This document shows, piece after piece, positions 50,992 through 62,243 of a DNA stretch of 64,000 nucleotides (its first letter is position 1; every line of letters starts with the position of its first letter). The translations under genes and the position numbers were made by a program. This DNA comes from Nothophaeocryptopus gaeumannii (taxonomy: Eukaryota; Ascomycota; Dothideomycetes; Mycosphaerellales; Mycosphaerellaceae). The notes below the pieces were generated by a model. The model saw only the letters and a list, made by a program, of their open reading frames with translations, had not been told where the DNA came from and did not search any database. The stretch is from the NCBI GenBank assembly GCA_031771865.1, contig JASISA010000022.1, positions 806,001 through 870,000 on the forward strand. Reading direction: 5' to 3'.

Positions 50992-53099
50992 GGGTGCTTT
51001 TGGTGTTATCGGGAGAGCCTTCCTATGCGCGCCGTGAGTCAGTCGGGGTCCGGATCACAGATACAGCAATGTCACGACGGCGGCGAGGGCGGAAGACGGT
51101 GGCAACGTGTCCGCGACGGCGACGCGACTGCGATGGACTCACTTGACGGGGCAAGAAAGCTGCTGGTCGATGCGAGCGCGTTCGTGTCGACCTGGTGAGG
51201 CTGCGACTGAGTTGGCAGGCGGCGGTGGGCGGGCTGATCAACGATGAGTGTGTTGACCAAAGGGTCGAGGAGGCTTCTGGGCTACAGCGTGGGTTTGGTG
51301 TACTTGTATTTCGGTTGTTGTGTGCGTCGTCGGGAAATCAGAGTAGGTAGTAGGTAGTAGGTAGTAGTAGTAGTGGTAGTAGTGGTAGTAGTAGCCTTTG
51401 GAGCGAGGACTCAGACGGCTGTGGGCAGGCTCGAGAGCATGCGCCGCTCCAGACGGCGATGATTGGCCGATTGCAAACGTCCGCGCGCATGGGGCTTTGG
51501 TGTGGACTTGGCTCGTGCATCTTGGTCTCGCATCATCGGATCCAGGCCGACAGCCTGTCTGTGCTGTTGTCCGCGCAGCAGGGATCGGCAATCGTTCATC
51601 ACATGCGCGTGCTTATTCAATAATCGTGCTGTTCTTTATTCAATCATCGCCCGCAAAGGCCGGTCCCTGCCGGGCAGTCCGTACTGGTCCATAGAAGCGT
51701 CATCTGCCTTTCGCGCTGCCACGTTCTCAATCGTGAGCCCTCCGTCTTTGCGCGGGAATACTTCGTCGTCATAGTTACGCTGGTCACGCTGCCCAAGAAG
51801 CAGCCACATCCTGTTTCACACAAAGATTCGTGCATCTGATCTGATCGAGCAAGACGATGACAGTGTTCCGTCTTATCGTCTGGACCGCCGCCAGCGTCCC
51901 GATCGGGCCACACTTCTCGCTCCTCGGAAGGCGGAAACATGCGCAGAGGGACTGCGAGATCATGGCCCTTCGCAGCCGCAGCTGTGGACACCTCTTGGGA
52001 GTTCGGTACAATTCTCAACGCGAACATGTGCATGAAAACCCCGTCTTTGGTAGCTTCCCGCATACTGTATCCACCCTATAGCGCCTAGCCACGCCCCATG
52101 TCGCCGGCTTTCTGCACGCCCCTCCAGCACACACACGCCGTTGGACCTCGCAGTGAGGGGCGCTGTCTGTAGGCCCGAAGCCGGTACATTGTACATGGTA
52201 CCCATTGCGCAGCTATCCGGGCATTGAAAGCTCCCCGCTTCAAGATGCGCAGTGGAGCTGTCGCCGAGAGGCATTGTGAACTTGCTATCGCGACACGTGT
52301 GCTGTGTCTTGCTTCCTAAGAAGCCTGCGGCATGACCGCGGTGCTCTCCAAAGACTCTAGAAGGTACCACCACTCTGCGGAGCCTGCGGAGCATTGAGGA
52401 GCAGTATGGAGATTCTCGGATCATGTTGCTACGGGAGCCAGTCATCGAAAATCATCTGTGAGGCCCTCCATGTCGACATCGTGATAACGTGGCCGCCTGC
52501 GACTCGTTGTCGTCGGCTTGATGAAAGGCTACGATAACGTTTGCCGAGGTCAGGCAAGACGATGGTACGCGGTTTGGGGGACCAGCGCACGCACAATCGG
52601 CCTTGAGTCCAGATAGGCCATATTCATCATCACTTCACACTGAGCGAAATAGCGGCAGTGTGTTCGGCCTGACCACCTCATATCGATGGTGCTACAAGAA
52701 CCTCCAGGTTCACCATACGAACCATCCCCCGATCAGGCTTTACCGCCACCGTCAACCGCGTTCGAACCGCATGCGAAATTATGGCAGTGTGGTCGGATCT
52801 TGTTGACTCACCACGACCCGGAGACCGAGTGTGGCGCGCACGAATATGACCGAATCGTGCCACTTCATTAGCGACCACCAAGGTGGACAGACTCACCGAC
52901 AGTCGTGCAATTATGATTTCGCGGAAGAAGGGTCGTCGTCTCTCAAAGTCTCAGGGATGTCAGTGTCATCGGCAGATAGCAATATCATCTGTTTGCGACC
53001 AATTTGAAGCCGTGAGGCATGATCAGGCGTTGTATACGCAGTAGAGTAGCAGGTAAGTCTCCAGCGCTCTATGCGCAAGACACACTAGCATTTGCTGCT
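50992..53099. other. Gene-poor region of 2.1 kb
   Basis: Probably a long promoter/leader of STB3 near 51000-51600, with a TAG-type microsatellite, then no supported gene to the ferric-reductase stop codon. A 161-codon minus-strand frame (51960-52445) has no features. Confidence 0.45.
51343..51395 (+). repeat. GTA/TAG-rich microsatellite
   Basis: Imperfect tandem array of gtag-gtagta and gtagtggta units in the upstream region of STB3. Confidence 0.85.
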
Positions 53100-54897
53100 C
53101 TACAAAGCGAACGCTTCCTCCCAGAACCACACTTCCCTCCCTCTCTTCACCCAGGGTGTAATGTGCTTCCGCACGCTTTGACTGAGCCCTCTCGGGCCAC
53201 ATACAACCACAGCGACCTTCTCAGTTGCACTCGGAGAGAAGATCTGCTGAACGGTCTGATCAATAGCTGGCCGGCCTGCACGCACCGAGAGCCCAGAATC
53301 ACCCTTCTCGCCAGAGTCAACATCAGCACCAGCACTCGACAGAAGGTTCTTCTGCTCTTCAAATTCAATTCCATCGTCGCCGGGTCCAGTTTCATCATCG
53401 TCCGGTCCAATGGCAAAGTTGGCAATACTCTGAGATTGGACTCCTTCGGCATCTCTTGTCAGATAGATGAAGAGTCGTTCTGTGAAACCATCGCGCTCTT
53501 TTGCATCTACCGGCAGCGCCCATGTGACATCAGCCATAGAGCGAGCGGTCCATAGGAAATTGACCCTCTGCCGTCTGTGGCTTCCTTTTCCTGGGCTCAA
53601 ATCCGCTAGAAGCTGACGGTAAAGGGGAACAATGAACGTCGCTCCTACGCCTCCGGCCACGAACAGGATGCGGTCGTAGCGGAGCAAAGAGTCCGCATGC
53701 GTTGCAAGCCCGTATGGTCCTTCGATCGTAAGTTCTTGCGTTTCTTTTTGGGTCTGTGTGAGTTTGGCTGTGTTTCCGTCTAAGATGCGAGCAACAAATC
53801 GCAGTTGGCCATCAATCGCTGGTATTGAGGCCACGGTAAATGGGTTGGCTTTAAATGTCCTCAGGAGTGGATTACCGGCTAGAGATACGTAGGCGTGCTG
53901 TCCTGGCTGCCATTTCGCAGCTCCCTTGGTGAGTGGCACGATGACTTCAACCAGACTGGCTCCTGGAACTTGCTTCATCGTTCCATTGTGCGTCTTTGTA
54001 GAGATGAATCGGAGCACAACATGTAGGGCATAGACGAGCAAAGTCTCATAGATGTACGGCCTGATGTGATGAACATGCAAATACAGCGCCGGTAGTATGA
54101 TAGTCGCCAGAGAGACGTGGGTGATGTAGAAGACTTTATAGCTCCAGTCTCGCAGCGGCTTCAGCGCGGTTGTTCCAATAGCTGTGAAGGCGATCACGCC
54201 AAAGATGCCGCACAGAATGTAGAACTCCTTGAGCTTGGCAGCGAGCAGGCTATTCAGGATATAGAAGTTGATGTAGAGCACCGCATGAATCCAGAAGAAT
54301 ATAGTGATGATTCGACCCAGAAGTTGATGGGTAGAAATAAGAGCCTCGTGAGAAGATCCCGTCAGGAGCTGCAGTGGCGAGTATGGCGTCTTAAAGGAGA
54401 GAAGATAGTGGAATGGTAGCTGAGAGCTGGCTACGATGCCAAAGCGTTTCGTGAGATGAAGATAATCTATGATGTGATCAGCTATCGAGAAGCTCTGCCT
54501 ATATCCAACGCACAAACCACATACCACTCCCAGTCTGCACAAAGCTCAACCCCATCAGCCATACCGTCCACCCAAAAGCTCCTAGCACTTGCCCCTTGGT
54601 TCCCAGATGGAGACCCGCAAAATCAATTAAATCACCACACCACCACTGGAACCTGCGCCACCTCCCGCTCAAGCCAGGGACATCCAGATGTCCCAATCGA
54701 GCCGCCTTCGCATACGGTGAGCTCGGTGGGTCAATACGGTCGCTCGTAGCCCATCTTTGGATGAAGCCTGTCAACCTGAAGCCAATGATGATTAGAAGTG
54801 GTAAGACGACTGAAAATTGGGCGAGTATGCCGTAGAAGTCCAGGAGTTCGCGTCGTTGGAGCTTTTGTTCATGCGTGAGGTCTACGAAGCGGTACAT
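53100..54897 (-). CDS. Ferric-reductase-like transmembrane oxidoreductase
   Basis: Membrane flavocytochrome of the FRE/NOX superfamily: electrons pass from NADPH through FAD and two haems across the membrane to ferric iron or O2. Exons 54897-54525 and 54466-53100 (58-nt intron, phase 1) give 579 aa. Two haem-ligand His pairs with 13 residues between are seen: HQLLGRIITIFFWIH and HVSLATIILPALYLH. The FAD motif reads NPFTVASIP where most relatives have HPFT. The NADPH site is GGVGATFIVPLYRQLL, and the C-terminus WFWEEAFAL has the usual final aromatic/acidic pattern. An acidic loop of about 50 residues (PDDDETGPGDDGIEFEEQ) interrupts the NADPH domain. The length resembles AIM14-like or short metalloreductases; iron specificity is unproven. 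Confidence 0.88.
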
Positions 54898-55176
54898 CTT
54901 TCTTCAGACACAAGGCCGAGCTGGTGGGAGTTGGCACAAAGTGTCATCTCATGATAGATCCCCGAATGTTGTGATATAAAAAACGTGCCCAAGCAACCTG
55001 CGACATGGCATGCTCAGCCGAAGTACAGGAAGGAAGGTTCATTGTCAGGTAGCCTTATGCTATTTTTAGCAGAAGAGGCCGTCAACAATTTCTCAGACTT
55101 CGCGATCGGTTCCTTGTCCATCTGAACACCACCGCATCGAACACTCAATAGAAACCATCGCAGCTCTCACAGCGCT
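54898..55176. other. Short intergenic spacer
   Basis: The 279 nt hold the promoter of the reductase gene and the 3' end of the neighbour. Nothing else is seen. Confidence 0.45.
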
Positions 55177-56322
55177 CTACCGAAAAGTCGGCTTCTGCTC
55201 GTCGCGACTTCCTCCTCTGCGACTGAGACGGTGCCTCATGCCTTGAAAGAGCCCCGTTTGAGTCCCAGAACGTGCCAGTCTCTGATCTGGTGTACCCTGA
55301 GAAGAAGATCCCTTCACTGTCTGAATCGTGTCCTTCGCATCGGCGAGAGTCATGCCTTTGAAAGCGTCCCAGTCGTTGACTTCCTCTTGCCGCCGTCGCT
55401 GAGTCTTCTTGACCGGCGAGCTCTCCTCCACCTGAGGGTTGACAGCAAAGCGGACACGAGGCGGCATAGAGAGCCTTCGTCGTATGCCAACTGAATCTTT
55501 GGCGGCAAAGTTCCTCGGCGGAGGTGCTGGCTTCTCCTTAGGCGGCGGAGAATGAATGATCGAACCGGCTGGCTCTACTACCCTCTTGCTCGGTGATGCG
55601 GTTGTGATATCCTCGAAGTCCTCACAGTCATCCGGCATCTTGACACCCAAGTCTACCAGCTGCTTTCCTGTCTGGCAGTGGTATTTGAAGACCGCATAGG
55701 GCTTGTCTTTTGGATCAATCAAAGCATAAGTATAGCTCCTCTTTGGTTCGCCCTTTCTCAATTTTCCAGCATTGTTGACGCGGATGCCATTTCCCTCGGC
55801 GCCCTTCTGCCACTCCTGATATCTGACCTCCTCTCTTTTACGCGCTCTGCTCCGAAAGATTCGAATCTCGAAGCTCCCACCTCTCTCCTCGCCTTGGCTC
55901 TCATTGGGAAAGAAGAACGCGCGCTTCTCGAGGATCTGGTGCCCGTAGAAATCTTTTCCGCCATCGAAGATACCAAACGTCACTCGGCCGGACCAGTCAT
56001 CCTCCTCTCCAGTGCCCCAGCTCAACAGACAGCGACCGCCGACATAGAGCTTGAAGTAGTAGAAACGAGTCTCCGAGCCGCCCGGCTCAGGACAAGAGAA
56101 GACAATCCAGAATTGACTTCCAGAGTAGATTGGCACGAAAACCTCAGCGGTGCGTGGTGATTCAGGTAACGTCTTTGCTGGGCTGTATGCGCTGAAAGAA
56201 GAATCTGGCTCGTTGCGCTGCGGTGACGGAATGGCAGAAATCGACGGCGGTGGAAACTCTGGGATCTGGCGGGCCTCGTATTGTGACTGCAGCAATACCG
56301 AGATGCCTCGATAAGTCGGCAT
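55177..56322 (-). CDS. Conserved fungal orphan (DUF7918-like), 381 aa
   Basis: Single exon. The first about 200 residues form a conserved-looking domain: MPTYRGISVLLQSQYEAR, VFVPIYSGSQFWIVFSC, FYYFKLYVGGRCLLSWGTG, WSGRVTFGIFD and KRAFFFPNE followed by FEIRIFRSRARKREE. This pattern is shared by many uncharacterised Pezizomycotina proteins, and my DUF label is tentative. The C-terminal half is basic and disordered, with Pro-rich (PPPKEKPAPPPR) and Arg-rich (GMRHRLSRRGG) segments. No signal peptide or membrane helix. Function unknown. Confidence 0.7.
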   Translation of the reverse strand: MPTYRGISVLLQSQYEARQIPEFPPPSISAIPSPQRNEPDSSFSAYSPAKTLPESPRTAEVFVPIYSGSQFWIVFSCPEPGGSETRFYYFKLYVGGRCLLSWGTGEEDDWSGRVTFGIFDGGKDFYGHQILEKRAFFFPNESQGEERGGSFEIRIFRSRARKREEVRYQEWQKGAEGNGIRVNNAGKLRKGEPKRSYTYALIDPKDKPYAVFKYHCQTGKQLVDLGVKMPDDCEDFEDITTASPSKRVVEPAGSIIHSPPPKEKPAPPPRNFAAKDSVGIRRRLSMPPRVRFAVNPQVEESSPVKKTQRRRQEEVNDWDAFKGMTLADAKDTIQTVKGSSSQGTPDQRLARSGTQTGLFQGMRHRLSRRGGSRDEQKPTFR

Positions 56323-56554
56323 CGTGCCGGTTCGGAAGTTTTCAGCAGGAGATGGATGAATGTTGATATAGGGAGGTGCGCTTCACGAGATGGAAGAAGC
56401 CTAACAAACGCGAATGTGAGCTTGTCCAAACGCAGGCTGTGCTTCACTTCATTTCACCTCACTCAGCCCATATTCGGACTTCATTTTGCTTTCGAGTAAT
56501 GCCAAGAATCCGATACCGTGCCATGTCAAGAATACAACTTATATCTGCGTCGTA

Positions 56555-57504
56555 CTACGATCTCCATGCCTTCCCGGTCTCTGCAACAAACTTCTCATAA
56601 TCCAACGGCTCCCGACCCAGACACTCCAGCTGCTGCTTATACTCCTCATCCGTCATCCCAAACCCATGTTCTGCGAAAGCTTGATACATCAACTTAAGAT
56701 CTCTCGCCCAGCCCACATCCTTCGTCTTCTTCAAAAGAATCTCCTCAGCATGAGCAAATCCCTCCGCATCACTCTTGCACATCTTCACTTGCTTCCCTAC
56801 CGCTTTGCTCCAGAATTCCTCAATCTCCGTCCCAGTGTACTTCCTCAAACTACCGATCATGACCTTTTTGCCCGCCCATTCCTCCGGATTCACAAGAGTG
56901 TTTCTCGCCGCGAGCGCGATGTCTTCGGTTGCCACTCTACTGACACCCTTCTCCCCCAGCGGTTCGTCGAACAATCCATCTTTCAGCATAAAGTCTTTGC
57001 TTCGGAGATCGTTGTCCCAGAACAGTGTCGGGCCAGCACAGTCGTCGTCCAAGGATATCGGCTGTAGGCTAGCTTGCGCTCAATGATCGGCTTGACGAGC
57101 ACATGCATGGCAGTATGCTTAGTCACCACGCGACGAAAGCCTTCATCTGACACGTAGTCGCCACTGGCGGAGAGGTACACGAGGTGCTTGACGGTTCCGG
57201 AGCGATTCATGGCGTCGAAGAAGTTCAGGGTAACCATCAGTTCGTCCGTACCAGTAAGCACCAGAAACACCCTATCAACTTTGTGTGTCTTGAGGAGGGA
57301 TTCAATCCATAGTGGGTCTGATACACTGCCCTCTTCGATGGCGATTTTGTCTTTGCTGGCTGCTGGTGGTAATTTTGACTGCAATCTTGAGGCGTTCGAT
57401 GTGGGAAGAACCAGCTTCACATGTTCTTGAAGCAGCTGAGGGATCAGCTGTTGTCCAATATGACCGCCAGCGGCAGTGACTAGAATCGTATGTTCGAACG
57501 GCAT
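56555..57504 (-). pseudogene. NmrA-like NAD(P)-binding protein, disrupted by a one-base frameshift
   Basis: Atypical short-chain-dehydrogenase relatives of NmrA sense NAD(P)/NAD(P)H or act as reductases. The first frame (57504 to 57035) has the dinucleotide motif TAAGGHIGQQL, FLVLTGTDEL and VKHLVYLSASGDY and reaches YPWTTTVL. The family then expects GPTLFW with a following N-D. That sequence is present but in another frame (57034 to 56555: GPTLFWDNDLRSKD...). The reading must lose one base near 57031-57034, where ggcc on the plus strand would need one more G/C. No intron can account for a single base. With the base restored in thought, the gene would be about 316 codons, the normal family length. 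Otherwise it is a recent pseudogene or an assembly error. Confidence 0.75.
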
Positions 57505-58014
57505 GCTGTACTGAATCTGGTTTGCTTTCTTATATCTTAAGTGACTTGAACAGTCTTTAAAAGCATGGCGGTATTCTTATACTTAGAGCTCTGCCTTACA
57601 CGCGCAGCTTCGTATTCCATCATGGCCAATAAAGAAACATCATCATTGCATTCATTCCTGAGACGCTGGCTGACGCATCTGGTAATGTCCGCCCAGCAAG
57701 TCGCATTGGCCGGCCTGACGAGCTCGCGTCTGTCGGTCCGTACTGTTGTTGCCGTGACCGGCTCGGCCGACAAATTCTCCAATAGCTGGAGATTGCCGTC
57801 TTCTCAGCTCGTCCCAATTAGGACTGCTCTGCGAGGGTTCATGGCTGGCCACAAGGCTTGATGGATAGATTCTCTCGCCCGTGACATATTTTGTGCGAAT
57901 AATGCTGCTCTGTTGCACATTTCTCGGCTCTCGCGCTTCGGCATTCGTTTGTTTGACTTTCAGCAGAGGTCTAAAGGAGCAAGCTTGCAGGAACAGTTTT
58001 GGGTGGCTTTGAAA
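57505..58014. other. Intergenic, no gene supported
   Basis: The 510 nt lie between the NmrA-like start and the polyprenol-reductase stop. Only short shadow frames. Confidence 0.5.
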
Positions 58015-59076
58015 TCAGTACAAGAACGGAATCATTCGAGATCTTCCATTAATGACCCCAGATCCAAACTTCTGCTCATACCACCGCCGAGTCCCATTGG
58101 CAGTCACACCAAGATTGACCAAGACAAACAGCAGAGCACAAGCGAAGGTCCAATTCAGCCAGTCGCCTCGCGGCGCTGCTACTATCGCAAGTGAGAGGTA
58201 GATCAAGCATTCAGCAAAGTAGTGTGGCGTGAGTGAGATGTTCCATGCTGGGTGGTCGGGCAGTCGATACCGAGGTTTGCCATCCGGTCTTGCACCTTTC
58301 TTCTCGTTCTTAAGAGATGAGAGGTAGGCATGGCAGTCGTGCTGGAAGCCTGATGCAAGAATGAAGAGCACGACACCGATAGATGTCCGCAGTGAAGGGC
58401 CATCGATCTGCAGATCATTCATGGCAAATGTATGTATCTCAACAGCGTCTGGTGATAGTTTAGCGATTAGCACAGTCCTCTGCTTCGTTCGCGCACTTAC
58501 AGATGCCCTCAATCCAGACAGCCATGTTAGTACACATGTAGAAGAATATACCCAGCACCCAATGTCCGAACCACATCCGTGACTGGGATGGCTGCGACAA
58601 TACCAGGCATTCGTATAGTCTGCGAATTCCCTGCGCGAGCATCATCATCCAAGTAGTTTGCACCTGACGAAAAGTCATGGACCGAGTCTGTAGCGGTAGC
58701 GACCGCAGCACGGCTTGGAACGCCGGGCCTCTGAGAAGCAACTCGGCTGCCCAGTAGAGGGAGCATGCTACAGAAACAACATAGAAGGATGTGAACCAGC
58801 TATGTGGTACAAGGAGACTGGCGATGCTGTCAAAGAGCGAGGCCACTGCAGATGTACTCCGCTTCTTCTTTGCATCTTTCTCTTCTTGACGAGTCACTGT
58901 CGATGCTGCACGGGCACCGTAGTCCAGGAACCGTGAGCGCAAAGGGGGTATGGCAAAGACCAACAGAACCTACTTGTTTAATCAGCCTTCGCAGCCGATC
59001 ATATACTTCACTCGCTGTCGCTCACCATCGAAGCTGCTCCAACATACGCCGCTCTTAACAGCCAGACAGGATCCAT
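58015..59076 (-). CDS. DFG10: Polyprenol reductase (Dfg10/SRD5A3-like)
   Basis: ER membrane enzyme of the steroid 5-alpha-reductase family that helps turn polyprenol into dolichol, needed for N-glycosylation; in yeast its loss also impairs filamentous growth. Exons 59076-59026, 58969-58501 and 58448-58015 give 317 aa (introns 56 and 52 nt). The first exon encodes MDPVWLLRAAYVGAASM, continuing VLLVFAIPPLRSRFLDYG, as in homologues. The C-terminal catalytic region has GFQHDCHAYLSSL, YRLPDHPAWNISLTPHYFAE and the final NGTRRWYEQKFG, the family's substrate/NADPH signature. Several hydrophobic segments span the length. Divergent from the SPP1 gene. Confidence 0.87.
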
Positions 59077-59472
59077 GGTCACGCGTCCCATTGCCATGCT
59101 CACCAGCGAGGCAATCTCCTGCATCTCATGCGAAGCCTGAGTCCTGTCACCGCTTTGCACGCTCTTGGAAGATGCACCTGCCTTCAAAGCCCCGTCAGTG
59201 TTGTGGTGCATTGTGTCGAGCTGGAGGCACCTCCGTGAGGATTTCGCGCTTTACCGTTTTCAACCTGGCGCCTGCCTGGCTGCTGCTCCTGCTCCCTGCT
59301 CCCCGCCCAAGGAAGTCGCGACTCGGACCGTGCCCTTCTGCTTTCTGCTTTCCAATCTACTCCTCACTTCCAGTGTTCTGTCTTCTGCATCTCCTCTGCC
59401 AGTGCCATCATCGCCAGTGCCCTCAGACTTCACACGCGCCCTGGCGATGCCAACACAGCAACAACGACGACC
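59077..59472. promoter_or_regulatory. Divergent promoter region of DFG10 and SPP1
   Basis: The 396 nt separate divergent start codons. C/T-rich tracts precede the SPP1 start, as is common near fungal transcription starts. Confidence 0.45.
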
Positions 59473-61884
59473 ATGGCCAGTTTAGCCTCCCTTCTCAACC
59501 CGTCTCCGGACGATTCAGCACACGGCCGCCGATCCTCACCACCGCGTAAACATTCCCTCCCACCGATTAAGTCCTTGCAGTCGCCTGAAGCACATCACTC
59601 GCTATCCCCGACATCGACGCGATCCAATCCGCAGCAGTTCACCTACCCGCCGTCCACCGCCGAAGAAGCAGCTGAGGCTTTAGCCAAGCTCTCTGCTAGT
59701 CCCGTCCCTCCCCCGACGCAGTGGAATGGATACGGCGCTCAGGATGGAGATCATTTGCAGCGACAGCGCTCGTGGGAGCGTTGCCAGAGTGGATACGGCG
59801 ACCCTATGCAGCTGCCTCCGCCGAACGGAGACCTTTCGCGAAAGATGAGCTCTCCGACTCTCGATCAATACCATGTAGAGTCGCGCTCTCCAGAACAGCA
59901 ACGTCCATCGGACCTTTCACGACAGCAGCTGCCTCCTCTTCAAGGCTTCGCTGCGCCATCCACCGACCAAACTCGAAGAGCTTCGGACGTGTCGAACCAT
60001 GATTCTAACGCGCTTGAGCGGAAGAGCTCGGGCTCGTCACATGCAAATTTGCCGCAGATCACTTCACCGAGTCAGTCAGGAGCACGTGCTTTCAACGGCA
60101 AGACGTCAGAACCTGTTGTGTCGCGAGCTGCGGATGCTTCGTCACTTCCACATCTGACGTTGACAACATCGAACGTGTCTGATACACGACGAGAAGGTGG
60201 CTGGTCCCCAGTGGTGAAAGAGGAAGGAGCCAATACACCACTGCCAACGTCACCTACCGAGATGCGCCGCCCCGAGATGGACGGTTCGACGCTTAAGTCG
60301 GTGGCATCGCTCAAGAACGAAAGCAGCCAGCGCAATCCGTCACCACTGCGCGAGTCTTCGGTGCCCGTGCCAACGACAGAACTTTCAAAGGAAGAGTCCA
60401 TACTGTCCAAAAAGCGCCCTGCCCCGGCCAAGACAAAGAAGGGTACTGCCTCCACGGTTAAGAAAGACAAGGCACCATCAGCGAAGAAGCGGAAAGTCGA
60501 GCCCAAGCGAGACGATACCCCTTCCTCGCGCACATCCAAGGTTCCGGTCGTTAAAGGCACAAGCATCAAAGGTACGCCCGCGAACTCGTCTCCGGCGCCT
60601 TCGACGCGATCGTACTCCGCGGATCCGAACGAGGAGGCATCCGACGAGGACGACGAGGATGTGGATGAAGAGGGGTACGGCGAACAGTACTGTCTATGCC
60701 GTAAGCCAGACAGCGGTACCTTCATGATAGGATGTGATGGGACGTGCGATGACTGGTTTCATGGCAAGTGCGTCGGTATCGCGGAGCGAGACAAGAACTT
60801 GATCGACAAATACATTTGCCCCAACTGCACCAAGGCAGGTATCGGCCAGACTACCTGGAAGAGGATGTGCAGGCGCAGCGGATGCAGACAGCCTGCTCGG
60901 ACTGGCAAATCCAAGAGCGGCGGCCAAGGGAGTAAGTACTGCTCTGAAGAGTGTGGTGTCCTTTACTTCAGGGACATGGTGGCGCGCACACGGGGTCGTG
61001 AAGAAAGTGTTAAGAGCAAGTCATTGCACAGAAAGCACAGCCACGGCAGTGCGGATTTCCCCGTCCAGGAAGACGATGTGGGTGCAAAAGGTGGTGCTCT
61101 GGCCGCAGGGGAGGTAAAAGCGCTTCTGAATGAGTCTAAAACGGTCGAAGAGTTCAGGAGGCTAGGAGATGGAGTTCTCAGCCCGCCAGCCACGCCGAAT
61201 GGCAATGAAGAGAAGGAAGTGGAGTACACAGAATCCGAGACTCAAGCTCTGCAGCGAATCAAGCAAGATAAGGACATCGCGAGACGCAGGCACGCGATCT
61301 TGAAGGATCGCATGAAGTTCGTGACCATGGCCAAGCAAGCCGGCAGTCGCACGGCGGCGGAGAGGGAGCTGAAGCCCAAGGAGTTTTGCGGCTACGATCC
61401 CCGACTCGAGTGGACCGAAGAGCGCTTCCAGAATTGGCGGAATAGCAAGGCTGGAGAGCAAGCTTTCGAGCTGGAGACCCTTGCTACGGAGAAACCTGGC
61501 AAGAAGGATGAGTCAATTGAGGTTGAAGAAGAGCAGCCAGAGATCTGTGACCGGAAGAAGTGCGCTCGGCACTTGGAGTGGGCCAAGCTGGCTGTCGACG
61601 ACATTCGATTCGAGATGAATGATAACGGCGACAAGATGCGCGCGCTCGATCGAGAAGAGACGGAGATCAGGGAGCGTGCTACACTGCGAGCGAAAGCTGG
61701 CAACATCAATGGTGAAGGCGTGGTGGAGATCCACGGTCTTGGTATTTCCACAGCGCCGCCGTCCACCGCTTCTGTCGACGCGATGGCGGACATTCTGAAC
61801 CACGGCCCACCGAAAACGAACGGCCATGCGAGCGTGATCGAGACCACCGAGTCTGCAGAGCCGATGGCGGTCGATGCGGCTTGA
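59473..61884 (+). CDS. SPP1: Spp1-like PHD protein of the Set1/COMPASS complex
   Basis: Spp1 (CFP1 in animals) reads trimethylated H3K4 and stimulates H3K4 methylation by Set1. Single exon, 803 aa. The first about 390 residues are disordered and Ser/Pro-rich. A basic nuclear-signal-like stretch (KKRPAPAKTKKGT, SAKKRKVEPKR) and an acidic run lead to the PHD finger (about 403-455: YCLCRKPDSGTFMIGCDGTCDDWFHGKCV, YICPNC). A second Cys cluster follows (CRRSGCRQPAR, KYCSEECG), the Spp1-type knuckle. A C-terminal conserved region has a Cys/His group (FCGYDPRLEW, CDRKKCARHLEW) and an unstructured tail. The PHD aromatic and Asp residues expected to bind methyl-lysine are present. Confidence 0.88.
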   Translation: MASLASLLNPSPDDSAHGRRSSPPRKHSLPPIKSLQSPEAHHSLSPTSTRSNPQQFTYPPSTAEEAAEALAKLSASPVPPPTQWNGYGAQDGDHLQRQRSWERCQSGYGDPMQLPPPNGDLSRKMSSPTLDQYHVESRSPEQQRPSDLSRQQLPPLQGFAAPSTDQTRRASDVSNHDSNALERKSSGSSHANLPQITSPSQSGARAFNGKTSEPVVSRAADASSLPHLTLTTSNVSDTRREGGWSPVVKEEGANTPLPTSPTEMRRPEMDGSTLKSVASLKNESSQRNPSPLRESSVPVPTTELSKEESILSKKRPAPAKTKKGTASTVKKDKAPSAKKRKVEPKRDDTPSSRTSKVPVVKGTSIKGTPANSSPAPSTRSYSADPNEEASDEDDEDVDEEGYGEQYCLCRKPDSGTFMIGCDGTCDDWFHGKCVGIAERDKNLIDKYICPNCTKAGIGQTTWKRMCRRSGCRQPARTGKSKSGGQGSKYCSEECGVLYFRDMVARTRGREESVKSKSLHRKHSHGSADFPVQEDDVGAKGGALAAGEVKALLNESKTVEEFRRLGDGVLSPPATPNGNEEKEVEYTESETQALQRIKQDKDIARRRHAILKDRMKFVTMAKQAGSRTAAERELKPKEFCGYDPRLEWTEERFQNWRNSKAGEQAFELETLATEKPGKKDESIEVEEEQPEICDRKKCARHLEWAKLAVDDIRFEMNDNGDKMRALDREETEIRERATLRAKAGNINGEGVVEIHGLGISTAPPSTASVDAMADILNHGPPKTNGHASVIETTESAEPMAVDAA

Positions 61885-62243
61885 GCGTGGCCCAAACGAA
61901 GCTGCAGCGACAGCTTTGCCAACTACTGCGGTCTTCATCCAGACAAGAGCCTGCTTTTCGATCTCGAGGCTCTTGAAGCCACACGCGGGATCAACGGCAC
62001 CGTCAGTCTACAAAATGTCCTTCACTGTATCTATTATCAGCTAGAGGGGCACGGGCTTCTCGCCGTAGCTCAAGTGCTCTCATATCTAGCTACGGAGACA
62101 CGATGGAGGAGGGCAAATCTTATAGTCCCAGCGACAAGGTATGCAGTACTTTTAGCTACTGCTGTTCTATATTTTGATAAGCTTGACACGAGCTTTGTTT
62201 CGCCTCTCACTCGTGATGCGACATATTTTGAGCATTCATTCAT
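61885..62243. other. Convergent intergenic spacer
   Basis: The 359 nt lie between SPP1 and PheRS beta. A short stretch near 62187-62210 resembles a MITE terminus (acaaagctcgt on the minus strand), too short to call. Confidence 0.4.

Noticed and set aside
51960..52445. 161-codon minus-strand frame with several Cys as a secreted effector
   Set aside because: No signal peptide at the start, uneven composition and no splice support.
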